This document shows positions 26,525 through 35,420 of a DNA stretch of 64,000 nt, in pieces. Made by a program: the position numbers and the translations under genes. The DNA is from Thermaerobacter sp. PB12/4term (GTDB lineage: Bacteria > Bacillota > Sulfobacillia > Thermaerobacterales > Thermaerobacteraceae): assembly GCF_003403315.2 (NCBI RefSeq), contig NZ_CP048407.1, forward strand, positions 1,860,001 to 1,924,000, in the 5' to 3' direction. The number at the start of each line of letters is the position of its first letter. Within the stretch, counting starts at the first letter, position 1. The notes under the pieces were generated by a model. It worked only from the letters and a program-made list of their open reading frames with translations, was not told the DNA's origin and searched no databases.

Positions 26525-29231
26525 ATGACGGAAACCCGCGTCCTCGACCGGCCCTCGTCGGCGGAGGCCGACACCAGGCCGCCGGCCGCCCCGGCCGAGA
26601 TCACCCTGCCCATCGAGGGCATGACCTGTGCCGCCTGTGCCGCCCGCATCGAGCGCGGCCTGAAGAAGATGGAAGGCGTGGATGACGCGGCGGTCAACCT
26701 GGCCCTGGGCCGCGCGCGGGTCCGGTTCGACCCCCACCGGGTGAGTTTGACCGACATGGCCGGGCGGGTGCGGGATCTGGGGTATGACGTCCCCCTGGAG
26801 AGCATCCAGCTGGCCGTCACCGGGATGACCTGCGCCGCCTGCGTCAACCGGGTCGAACGGGCCCTGCGCCGGGTCCCCGGCGTGGTCGACGCCGCCGTCA
26901 ACCTGGCCACGGGCACGGCCACCGTACGGCTCATCCCCGGGGCGGCGGCGGCCGGCGACCTGATCGCCGCCGTCCAGGCGACCGGCTACGAAGCCCAGCC
27001 CGTGGGAGAAACCCGCGACGAGGCCGAGGCGGCCCGCCAGCGGGAGATCCGCGGCTGGTGGAACCGGTTCCTCCTGGGCGCGGTGCTGTCCCTGCCCCTG
27101 GTGCTGGCCATGGCGGCCCACCTCTTCGGCTGGCACGGGCCGGCCGTCGCCGTCCTGCAGAACGGCTGGCTCCAGCTGGTCCTGGCCACGCCCGTGCAGT
27201 TCTACGTGGGCTGGGTCTTCTACCGCGACAGCTACTTCAACCTGAAGAACCGCAACGCCAACATGTCGGTGCTGGTCGCCCTGGGCACTACGGCAGCCTA
27301 CCTGTACAGCGTGGTGGCCCTGCTCTGGCCGGGCCTCGGCACCACGGGCCTGTACTTCGAGACCAGCGCCGTCCTCATCACCCTGGTGGCGCTGGGCAAG
27401 TACCTCGAGGCCGTCGCCAAGGGGCGGACGTCGGCCGCCATCAAAAAGCTCCTGGGCCTGCAGGCCCGGACGGCCCGGGTGATCCGGGACGGGCGCGAGA
27501 TGGACGTCCCGGTGGAAGACGTGACCGTGGGTGACGTGGTGGTGGTCCGACCCGGCGAGAAGATCCCCGTGGACGGGGTGGTGCTGGAGGGCCGCTCGGC
27601 GGTAGACGAGTCGATGCTCACCGGCGAGAGCCTGCCCGTGGAGAAGGGCCCGGGCGATGAAGTGATCGGCGCCACCGTCAACACCACCGGCAGCTTCAAG
27701 TTCCGCGCCACCCGGGTCGGGCGGGACACGGCCCTGGCCCAGATCGTGCGCATCGTGGAGGAGGCCCAGGCCTCCAAGGCGCCCATCCAGGCCTTTGCGG
27801 ACCGGGTGTCGGGCGTGTTCGTCCCCGCGGTCATCGCCGTGGCCCTGGTGACCTTCGGCGGCTGGCTCGCGGTGACCGGCGACTTCACCCGGGCCCTGCT
27901 GGCCGCCACCGCGGTGCTGGTCATCGCCTGCCCGTGTGCCCTGGGTCTCGCCACCCCCACGGCGGTCATGGTGGGCACCGGGCGCGGCGCGGAGAACGGC
28001 ATCCTCTTCCGCGGCGGCGAGCACCTGGAGGCGGCGGCCACCCACCCTGGACGCCGTCCTGCTGGACAAGACGGGGACGCTCACCGTGGGCAAGCCGTCG
28101 GTGACCGACGTGGTGGTGCTGGCGCTGCCGGACGGCCTCGAAGCACGGGATGCCGGTCCTGGCGCCGGCCGCGACGCCGCCGGGGATGCGGCCGGGGAGG
28201 CGGGTAAGGCCCCAACCGGCACCGGCGTGAGGGGAGACGGCACCGCAGCCGGTGCCGGCGCGGGCGGGGACGCCGCCGCAAGCGGTGATGCAGCCCCCGG
28301 CCGCGGCGGGGCCGGCTCGTCCGGGCTGGATGTCGCCCAGCGGGCCCTGTTGCGCCTTGTCGCCTCGGTGGAACGGGCCTCCGAACACCCCCTGGCCGCT
28401 GCCGTCGTCGAGCGGGCCCGGGAAGCCGGCCTCGAACTGGACGAACCGGCCGCCTTCGAGGCCGTCCCCGGCCACGGGGTGACGGCGCAGGTGGCCGGCC
28501 GCCAGGTGGCGGTGGGCAACCGGCGGCTCATGGAGGCGCGGGGCGTCGCCGTGGGCGCCGCGGCGGACCGGCTGGCGGCCCTGGAGGAACAGGGCAAGAC
28601 GGTCATGCTGGTGGCGGTGGACGGCCGCCTGGCGGGCCTCATCGCCGTGGCCGACACCCTCAAGGAGACGGCCCCCGAGGCGGTGGCCGCCCTGCACGCC
28701 ATGGGCCTCGAGGTCTGGATGATCACCGGTGACAACGCCCGCACCGCCCGCGCCGTGGCCCGGCAGGCGGGGATCCCCGAAGAGCGCGTCCTGGCCGAGG
28801 TGTTGCCGGCCGACAAGGCCGCCAAGGTACGGGAGCTGCAGGAGCGGGGCCTCAAGGTCGCCATGGTAGGCGACGGGATCAACGACGCCCCCGCCCTGGC
28901 GGCGGCCGACGTGGGCATCGCCATCGGCACGGGGACCGACGTGGCCATCGAGGCGGCCGACGTCACCCTGATGCGGGGGGACCTGCGCACCCTGGCCGCC
29001 GCCATCGACCTCAGCCGCGCCACCCTGGCCAAGATCCGGCAGAACCTGTTCTGGGCGCTGATCTACAACACCCTGGGCATCCCGGTGGCCGCCCTCGGCT
29101 ATCTCAGCCCGGTGCTGGCCGGCGCGGCCATGGCCCTGAGCTCCGTCTCGGTGACGACCAACTCGACCCTGCTCAAGCGTTTCGATCCCATGCGACGCTT
29201 CCGCCGCCAGGAAAGGGGCCGCCCAGCATGA
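26525..29231 (+). pseudogene. copA: Cu(I) P1B-type ATPase CopA, cassette 1, frameshifted
   Basis: Two HMA domains ('[12 protein letters not shown]', '[12 protein letters not shown]'), six to eight membrane segments, the transport motif CPC and the actuator 'LTGES' are all in the first frame. At 28040-28047 the tetramer ACCC is duplicated, which shifts the frame just before the phosphorylation motif DKTGT. The remainder (DKTGT, HP motif 'SEHPLAAA', '[10 protein letters not shown]') is open in another frame to 29231. Removing four bases restores a full CopA of about 900 residues, with an Ala/Gly-rich insertion after DKTGT absent from CopA2. As read, no active pump can be made; a sequencing slip is possible. 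Confidence 0.88.
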
Positions 29232-30364
29232 GCCCGCACGGTAGCATGAAGCGCCAGGGCGGTTCGGGGAACCAGGGCCCCCGGCGCCAGAGGCAACCGG
29301 GTCGAGGAGCGCCGGAGCAGGAGGCCTCACGCCAGGTAGCTTCCGCCCGCCAGGCAGGGCGCCGGCCGCGGGGACGGCGCTTGTCCCGCACGGGCGCCGG
29401 CCGCGCCCGGGGGCTGCGGATTGCGTGGATGGTGGCGGTTCTGGCCGTCCTGGTGACCGCCGGGGTGCTGGCCTGGAGCAGGGCCGCTTCCTCCCCCGCC
29501 ATCCGCCATGTCCACGGCATGACCTTCGACCCCCGGGATCCCGGCAAGCTCTGGGTCGCCACCCATGACGGTCTTCTGGTCTGGGAGGAACCCGGCCGCT
29601 GGCGCGGGCGCGTGGGGCCGGTGGTCGACCTCATGGGCTTTGCAGCCGCTCCCGACGGGACCCTCTATGCCAGCGGCCATCCGGGACCGGGGCTCGACCT
29701 GGCCAACCCCCTGGGGCTGGCCCGCAGCGCCGACGGCGGCCGGACCTGGGAACCCGTCAGCTTGGAGGGCGTCGTCGACTTCCATGCGATGGCGGTGAGT
29801 CCGGCCCGCCCCGGAGTGATCTACGGTTACTTTTACGGTGACGGCCGGCTCTACCGCAGTGAAGACGGCGGGCAGACGTGGACCCGCACCCCCGCTTCGG
29901 ATCTGGCCGGCCCCCGGGGTCTGGGCCCGCTGCAGCTGGTGGCCCATCCGACCGATCCCGCGACGCTGCTGGCGGCCGGGGAGAACGGGCTGCTCCTGAG
30001 CACGGACGACGGACAAACGTGGGAACCGCTGCGGGACGGGGTGGTGACGGCGGCGGCCTTCATTCCCGGAAGGGACCGTGGGACGGGAGCCGGAACCGAC
30101 ACCGCAACGGCGCGCGGCACGGACTCCGGATCGGTCACCATCCTGGTCTACGACGCCGCCGAGGGGTTGCTGCGCTCCACCGACGGGGGCCGGACGTGGC
30201 AGCCCGCGGGGTCGGGCTTGCGGGTGGACCCAGAAGATCCACTGGCCGCCCTGGCGGCCCACCCCGACGCTCCACAGCGCATCTACGCCATCACCATGAC
30301 AGGCACGCTCTGGCGCAGTACCGACGGCGGAGGCGCATGGGAAACGATCTGGGCACCGGAATGA
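29228..30364 (+). CDS. Membrane-anchored BNR-repeat beta-propeller (F510_1955 family), copy 1
   Basis: 378 residues. A basic N-terminus and one membrane segment (about residues 60-82) precede an exported propeller with repeated Asp-box motifs such as 'SADGGRTWEP', 'SEDGGQTWTR', 'STDDGQTWEP' and 'STDGGRTWQP'. The start 'IRHVHGMTFDP' is the hallmark of the F510_1955 family, called glycosylhydrolase in databases although no catalytic residues are evident. The ATG overlaps the copA1 stop (ATGA), so it is coupled to copA1. A paralogue follows copA2, so association with copper export looks real. Its molecular role is unknown. Confidence 0.82.
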   Translation: MSPHGSMKRQGGSGNQGPRRQRQPGRGAPEQEASRQVASARQAGRRPRGRRLSRTGAGRARGLRIAWMVAVLAVLVTAGVLAWSRAASSPAIRHVHGMTFDPRDPGKLWVATHDGLLVWEEPGRWRGRVGPVVDLMGFAAAPDGTLYASGHPGPGLDLANPLGLARSADGGRTWEPVSLEGVVDFHAMAVSPARPGVIYGYFYGDGRLYRSEDGGQTWTRTPASDLAGPRGLGPLQLVAHPTDPATLLAAGENGLLLSTDDGQTWEPLRDGVVTAAAFIPGRDRGTGAGTDTATARGTDSGSVTILVYDAAEGLLRSTDGGRTWQPAGSGLRVDPEDPLAALAAHPDAPQRIYAITMTGTLWRSTDGGGAWETIWAPE

Positions 30365-30940
30365 CCCATGGCGCGCCCAGCTTGACGGCTCCCAGCGCAC
30401 CCTCCTTCTGCTCAGGCCACGGGTTGTGGACAGGTGGGGCCGGGTCCCCCGTGGCCTCACCTGTTGTCGCCGGCGATTCCTGGCAGACCCGTGGCAAAAG
30501 GAGCGGTGTACGATGCCCATGGGCCCATGCCGGACGTCGCTGGGCAAGAGGGTCACCTCAAGCAAGCCAAGGCACCCCGTTGCCTGCCGCTGGCCGCGAA
30601 CACCCACCACACCACCCGGGTGGCCGGCCGCCATCCCATCGCGACCAGCGTGGCCGCGTCACAGACGGCGTTCCCTGACCCGTCCGTACCCGAACTTCGT
30701 CCCGGTGTCGCCATCCTGGCACGAGGCGAGGAGGACCACTTCAGGACGCCCTGGTCGCGTCCCCCTGCTGCTGGTTGAACGCGGGCGCGTCCCCGACGTG
30801 GTCCGCACCTGTCTCCTGAGCGTCAACCCTCGCCACACGGAGCCCGCCCCTCCGTTCATGCACGGCTCCATCGCCGGTCCGCCCGGCGAGGTGGCCTGCC
30901 GGGTCCAATTCGAGCTGGAGGTGCTCCTCCGCACGGTCAT
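30365..30940. other. Intergenic region without recognisable genes
   Basis: About 575 bp between the propeller gene and the copB terminator. Open frames on both strands are Arg/Pro-rich, match nothing recognisable and have no good ribosome binding site except a weak GGAG before 30513. No repeats or IS ends were seen. Confidence 0.4.
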
Positions 30941-30972
30941 CGAATGAAACAAGCCGGCCGCATCAGGCCGGC
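30941..30972 (-). terminator. Terminator of copB
   Basis: A 7-bp perfect GC stem (GCCGGCC/GGCCGGC) with a 6-base loop is followed on the minus strand by a T-rich stretch (TTGTTTCATT), about 80 bp after the copB stop. Confidence 0.6.
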
Positions 30973-33035
30973 CCGTCCGCCGACGAGAGGCATGGCGCCC
31001 GCCGCCGGCGGCCCATGCCTCTCCCCTTGCTCCTCCCGCTCGCCCGCTGCTCACTCGAGCCGCAGTCGCCGCAGCAGCATCGCGTTGACCGCCACCACGA
31101 CCGTGGAGAGGCTCATGAACACCGCACCCAGGGCCGGAGAGAGCAGGATGCCCCAGGCCGCACCGACGCCGGCCGCCAGCGGCAGGGCCACGGCGTTGTA
31201 ACCGGTGGCCCAGAAGAGGTTCTGGACCATCTTCCGGTACGTGACTCGCGATACGCGCAGCGCACTCACCACGTCCAGGGGGTCGTTTTCGATTAAGACC
31301 AGATCGGCCGACTCGATGGCGACGTTGGTGCCGGCACCGATGGCCACGCCTAGATCGGCCTCCAACAGCGCCGGTGCATCGTTGATGCCGTCGCCCACAA
31401 AGGCCGTCGGACCTTCCTGCTTGAGCTGGCGAACGATCTTCGCCTTGTCTTCGGGCAATACCCGGGCGTGGTACCGCTGGATCCCCAGTTCCGAGGCGAC
31501 CGAGCGGGCCACCGCCTCCGCATCGCCAGTGATCATCACGACCTGGATGCCCATGTCATGCAGCCTGCGCACGGCCTCCCGGGCGCGCCCGCGCACCTTG
31601 TCGGCCAGGGCGAACAGGGCCAACACCCCGTGCTCGTCCAGCAGGGCGATGACGCTCTCACCGCGGGATTCGGCCTCATCGAGGCCCCGGCGCAAGGAGG
31701 CAGGCAGTTCAAGCCCAAGCTCCGCGATCCATTCGGGGCGACCGATCCGATAGGCCTTACCGTCAACTGAACCGGTCACGCCCTTGCCGGCGACCACCCT
31801 GAAATCCTCCACCGCCGGCACCTGCAAATTCCGTTGCTGCGCCAGTTCCACCACGGCCCGGGCCAGGGGATGCTCGGAGCGGCGTTCCAGAGCCGCGGCG
31901 ATCCGCAGGGCCTCTTCTTCCTCCACGCCGGCCGTGTAGACGCTGCGAACCCCGAATTGGCCTTCCGTGAGAGTGCCGGTCTTATCAAAGGCGACGATTT
32001 TCAGGTCTCTTGCCCGCTCGAAAGCTTCCCGATTACGCACGAGGATGCCCGCGCGCGCCGACAGGGCCGTGGCGTTGACCGTCACCAGCGGAATCGCCAA
32101 CCCGAGGGCGTGGGGACAGGCGATGACCAGAACGGCCACCGCCCTCGTGAGCGCGAACTGCAAGGGCTCCCCGGACGCCCACCAGGCGAGGAAGGTGAGG
32201 GCACCGGAGCTGATCGCGATGTAGGTTAGCCAGCCCGCCGCCCGGTCGGCCAGGTTCTGGAAGCGACTACGGGAGGCCTGGGCTTCCTGCACCAGGCGCT
32301 GGATCTGGCTCAGGGTCGTGTCGTCGCCGGTGCGGGTGACCCGGACCTTCAGCGCGCCTTCGCCGTTGACCGACCCCGCGACCACCTCGTCGCCCGGCTC
32401 CTTGGGGACCGGCCGCGATTCCCCGGTCAGAAACGCTTCGTTGACACTGGAGCTGCCGTCCTCGACCACACCGTCCACCGGTACCTGCTCGCCGGGCCGG
32501 ATGAGGATGCGATCCCCTTCTTTTAGTTGTTCCACCGGTACGTCAGTGACCGTACCCCCCTCCAGCTTGTGGGCCCGGGAGGGTACGAGCGCCGCCAAGT
32601 GCTCCAGAGCCCTGCTGGCACCCTGGACCGACGACATCTCGATCCAGTGGCCGAGCAGCATAATGGTCACGAGCGTAGCAAGCTCCCAGTACAGGGGCAT
32701 TCCAGGCAAGCCCAGGGTCACGGCCAGGCTGTAGGCGAAGGCGACGGTAATGGCGAGGGAGATGAGCGTCATCATGCCGGGGGCACGCGCCCGTAGCTCG
32801 TGGGCCGCCCCGTTGACAAACACCAGGCCGCCGTACACGTAGATGACAACGGCCAGGAGTGCCTGGATCCATTCTGCGCCGGGGAACTGAACCGCCCGGT
32901 ATCCAAGCCATTCCTGCGTGAGGGGGGCGAAGTAGAGAATCGGAACTGTTAAGGCAAGGCATACCCAGAACCGGTCCCTGGACTTGCCCCGGTTTAGTGG
33001 ACACCCCGATACTTGGGGCGTAAGCCCCGGAAAGG

Positions 33036-33686
33036 GTGATCCCCATGCCGGCTACCAAGCCGCCGTATCCTCCCGAGTTCCGGGCCGAAGCCGTCCGCCT
33101 CGTCCGGGAGAGTGGGAAGAAGCTCCAGCAGATTGCCGCCGACCTCGGCGTCTCGGAGGCCAGCCTGCGGAAGTGGGTTCGGCAAGCCGGGATCGACGCG
33201 GGGCAGCGCCCCGGGTTGACGACCGCCGAACGGGAGGAACTCAACCGGCTGCGGCGGGAGAACCGGATCCTGCGGGAGGAGCGTGAAATCCTAAAAAAGC
33301 CGCAGCCTTTTTTGCCCAGGAGAGCCGACGGAACCGGTGACCGTGTTTCGGTTCATCGAGCAGGAGAAGGCCCACCATCCGGTGGCCACGCTGTGCCGTG
33401 TCCTGGGCGTCTCGACGAGTGGCTATTACGCATGGCGGCAACGGGGTGCCTCCAGACGGTCCCAGGAGGACGCGGATTTGAGCCAGCGGATCCGGCTCAT
33501 CCATGCTGGCAGCCGGGGCACGTATGGCGCGCCCCGCATCCATGCAGAGCTGCGGTTGACGCATGGGGTCCGCTGTGGTCGGAAGCGGGTCGCCCGGCTG
33601 ATGCGGGCTATGGGGCTGGCCGGCGTGCACCGGCGCCGGACCCGGGGGATCACACTCCGGGATCCCCGCCGCCCCGTCTACCCTGA
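33036..33686 (+). CDS. IS3-family OrfA, copy 2
   Basis: The first 88 codons equal OrfA of copy 1 (HTH plus leucine-zipper-like segment). Here the codons before the A-run read ATC CTA AAA AAG, so no stop occurs and the frame continues as non-homologous sequence to 33686. orfB lies in the +1 frame relative to this reading, so the canonical -1 slip on the A-run would not connect the two. Confidence 0.75.
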   Translation: MIPMPATKPPYPPEFRAEAVRLVRESGKKLQQIAADLGVSEASLRKWVRQAGIDAGQRPGLTTAEREELNRLRRENRILREEREILKKPQPFLPRRADGTGDRVSVHRAGEGPPSGGHAVPCPGRLDEWLLRMAATGCLQTVPGGRGFEPADPAHPCWQPGHVWRAPHPCRAAVDAWGPLWSEAGRPADAGYGAGRRAPAPDPGDHTPGSPPPRLP

Positions 33687-34238
33687 TCGGCTGGGTCGGC
33701 AGTTTGTGCCCGATGCCCCCAACCGGGTGTGGGTGGCGGACCTCACGCAGCATCGCACGGAGGAAGGCTGGCTGTACCTGGCCACGGTGGTGGATGCCTT
33801 CTCCCGCGCCGTGGTGGGCTGGGCCATGGGGGACCGGCCCGTGGCGGAGTTGGTGGTCGACGCCGTCACCATGGCGGTACGGCGTCGCCGGCCGGGGCCC
33901 GGTCTGATCCACCACTCGGACCATGGCGTGCAATACACCTCGCTGGCATTCACCCGCCGCTTGGGGTCCTGGGCATCGCCGGATCAATGGGTTCCGTGGG
34001 CGATGCGCTGGACAACGCGATGGCGGAGAGTTTCTACGCGACCCTGCAACGGGAGCTCCTCGACCGCCAAGCCTGGGCCACACGGGATCAACTGCGCATG
34101 GCGATCTTCGAGTACGTCGAAGGGTTCTACAACCGGCGGCGGCGTCACTCGGCACTTGGTTACCTCTCGCCCTACGAGTACGAGGAGCGTTGGATCCAGG
34201 AGCGAAAGGCTCAGCCACAGGAAGGGGTTGTCGCGTAA
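33337..34238 (+). pseudogene. IS3-family transposase OrfB, copy 2, frameshifted
   Basis: Identical to the intact OrfB of copy 1 until 'AFTRRL', where one A is missing near 33963 (CTTGGGGTCC against CTTGGAGGTCC). The frame then leaves the integrase core before the catalytic Glu ('NAMAESF') is reached and runs on into flanking DNA. The proper C-terminal frame is still open up to 34238. The protein made would lack the third DDE residue. Confidence 0.9.
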
Positions 34239-34682
34239 GCCTCAACCTGTCCACGAAACCGGGTCAACTTCACCCGGAACATTTCCGGGGTGTGACCCGC
34301 GTGCTTGTCGTGGGCTCTGTGGCCGTCATGCGCGCGGTGATGATGGCCCACGCTTTGGGCGTCGTGGATGTCACGGCCGTGGACGCCCTTCTCAAGCCCT
34401 TGTGCTTCCGACGCCGCGACTACGTCCCGGGGACGCGGCCGGCGGCCTTCGCGCCGGGGAGGCTCGTCCCGGCGTGACGCGCCCTTCGCCCCGGCATGTG
34501 GATGGTGGTGATGGGCGTGTGGGTGCGAATGATGGCGATCAGCATGCTCACGGCGATCGCGGTGATGGTGGGATTCATTAGATTGGATCATATTATCAAT
34601 GACCTCCTATGATCGGGGAGCAGAGGCTGCGGCAGGCGATGAGCAGCGTCGGTTTCTCAACACCCACCGACGCGTCAGGCAC

Positions 34683-34705
34683 CCAGGGATTATACCCTTC
34701 CAGGG
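34683..34705 (-). promoter_or_regulatory. Possible copB promoter with CsoR-like half dyad
   Basis: A perfect -10 hexamer TATAAT is read on the minus strand at 34694-34689, about 98 bp before the copB ATG. It overlaps ATACCC...GGGT(C)AT, an imperfect version of the CsoR-type dyad. No good -35 is seen at 17 bp, so an activator or repressor may act here. Weak evidence. Confidence 0.4.
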
Positions 34706-35048
34706 TCATCTGGCATGCACCGTGCCACAGACACGGAATCGGGTCTGGCCGCCGAATCGTGCCATTCAGTTATCTAAAGGCGCCTTTGAGAAACGTGTGA
34801 GGAAGCTGGACCGAACCTGTGTCTGGCACCCATACGGAAGGGTGGGCTCATCCTGCGGTTGCAACAAAAGGTCGACGACTGGCTTTCGTCGGTGATGGGA
34901 TCTACGACTGTCGGGCTGGTTGATCCCATCGGCCGTGATCGGCGAGCAGCGGAACCGTGGAACAAACTTCAAGGGAGCCGCGCGAGCAAGTGAAGAAGGG
35001 GCTCGACGGCCGGATGGCGTCGCTCGCGGAACAAAGCGGAACAGAGAG
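34706..35048. other. Intergenic region between copB and copZ2
   Basis: About 340 bp, less GC-rich than the surroundings. A plus-strand frame (roughly 34850-35090) contains a short helical stretch ('LQQKVDDWLSS', 'SREQVKKGLDGRMASL') that looks protein-like, but it has no clear start, and no family was recognised. It may be a gene fragment. Confidence 0.3.
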
Positions 35049-35082
35049 GACGGGACCCGGCCGGAGTGTGCCGGGTCCCGTC
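35049..35082 (-). terminator. Strong hairpin downstream of copZ2
   Basis: A 13-bp perfect stem (GACGGGACCCGGC paired with GCCGGGTCCCGTC) with an 8-base loop, 11 bp after the copZ2 stop. The following minus-strand bases (CTCTCTGTTCC) are only moderately T-rich. Confidence 0.65.
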
Positions 35083-35093
35083 GCGCCGTTGGA

Positions 35094-35297
35094 TCAGACC
35101 ACCTCGTAGCCGGCTTCGTCGACGGCCTCCCGCACCTTCTGGTCGTCGGGCTCGCCGGAGAAGGTCACAGTGACCTTGCCCGTACCCAGGTCCACCTCGA
35201 CACCGGTGACACCGGAAAGGCGGGAGATGGCCTCGGTCACCTTATGCTTGCAGTGGTTGCAGGACATGCCCTTCACGTCGTAAGTCCTGGTCGCCAT
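35094..35297 (-). CDS. copZ: Copper chaperone CopZ, cassette 2
   Basis: 67 residues with the HMA motif 'GMSCNHC' (C13, C16), the same length as CopZ1 and with the same C-terminal 'DEAGYEVV'. Transfers Cu(I) to CopA. ATG at 35297 behind AAGGGGG. Its promoter and CsoR-type dyad lie just upstream, adjoining the start of merA. It is the left arm of the second copper cassette. Confidence 0.95.
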   Translation of the reverse strand: MATRTYDVKGMSCNHCKHKVTEAISRLSGVTGVEVDLGTGKVTVTFSGEPDDQKVREAVDEAGYEVV

Positions 35298-35358
35298 AGC
35301 ACAACCCCCTTGTAGAGAATCTCCACGAAGCGCCGGGCCCTACCCCGGTCCCGCCGCA

Positions 35359-35417
35359 GATATACCCCCCATGGGTATATCCAGCCCCATCGTAAATCTT
35401 TTCCGGCGGGGTGTCAA
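35359..35417 (-). promoter_or_regulatory. copZ2 promoter with CsoR-type operator
   Basis: On the minus strand TTGACA (35417-35412) and TACGAT (35394-35389) are 17 bp apart, followed by the dyad GATATACCC...GGGTATATC (35359-35381). The layout copies that of copZ1. The -35 lies only 3 bp from the merA start codon at 35421. Confidence 0.8.
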
Positions 35418-35420
35418 CCC

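Larger units (their letters stand above)
32979..34272 (+). mobile_element. IS3-family insertion sequence, copy 2 (1294 bp), inserted in copB
   Basis: Same element as copy 1, opposite orientation, with the same terminal inverted repeats (TGGACTTG... and ...CAACTTCA). It is flanked by a 3-bp direct repeat CCC (32976-32978 and 34273-34275), the size expected for IS3 elements, so this is a clean insertion. Compared with copy 1 it is 2 bp shorter: one net base at the A-run between orfA and orfB, and one A missing near 33963 that frameshifts orfB. It therefore probably cannot transpose by itself. Confidence 0.95.
31051..34591 (-). pseudogene. copB: CopB-type P1B ATPase split by the IS3 element
   Basis: The 5' exon-like part (34591-34273) encodes about 106 residues with a His-rich N-terminus (HHH, HAHHHHPH, HDGH clusters) ending '...PEMFR'. 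The 3' part (32978-31051) continues 'DRFWVCLALTVP' and carries 'LTGES', the CPH transport motif ('IACPHALG'), 'DKTGT', 'SEHPLARA' and '[10 protein letters not shown]'. CPH and the His-rich N-terminus mark subgroup P1B-3 (Cu+/Cu2+/Ag+ export). Removing the IS and one CCC duplicate restores the codons CGG GAC exactly. The larger 3' piece could only be made from an internal start. ATG at 34591 has AGGAGG upstream. Confidence 0.92.

Noticed and set aside
25970-29032. 1020-codon open frame antisense to csoR1 and copA1
   Set aside because: Ser/Ala/Arg-rich without domains; copA1 motifs lie on the other strand.
30426-30947. 173-codon plus-strand frame after the first propeller gene
   Set aside because: No family pattern, poor ribosome site, Arg/Pro-rich composition as in spurious frames.
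33960-34581. Extended C-terminus of OrfB in IS copy 2
   Set aside because: It results from a one-base loss; the sequence beyond is out-of-frame transposase and antisense copB.
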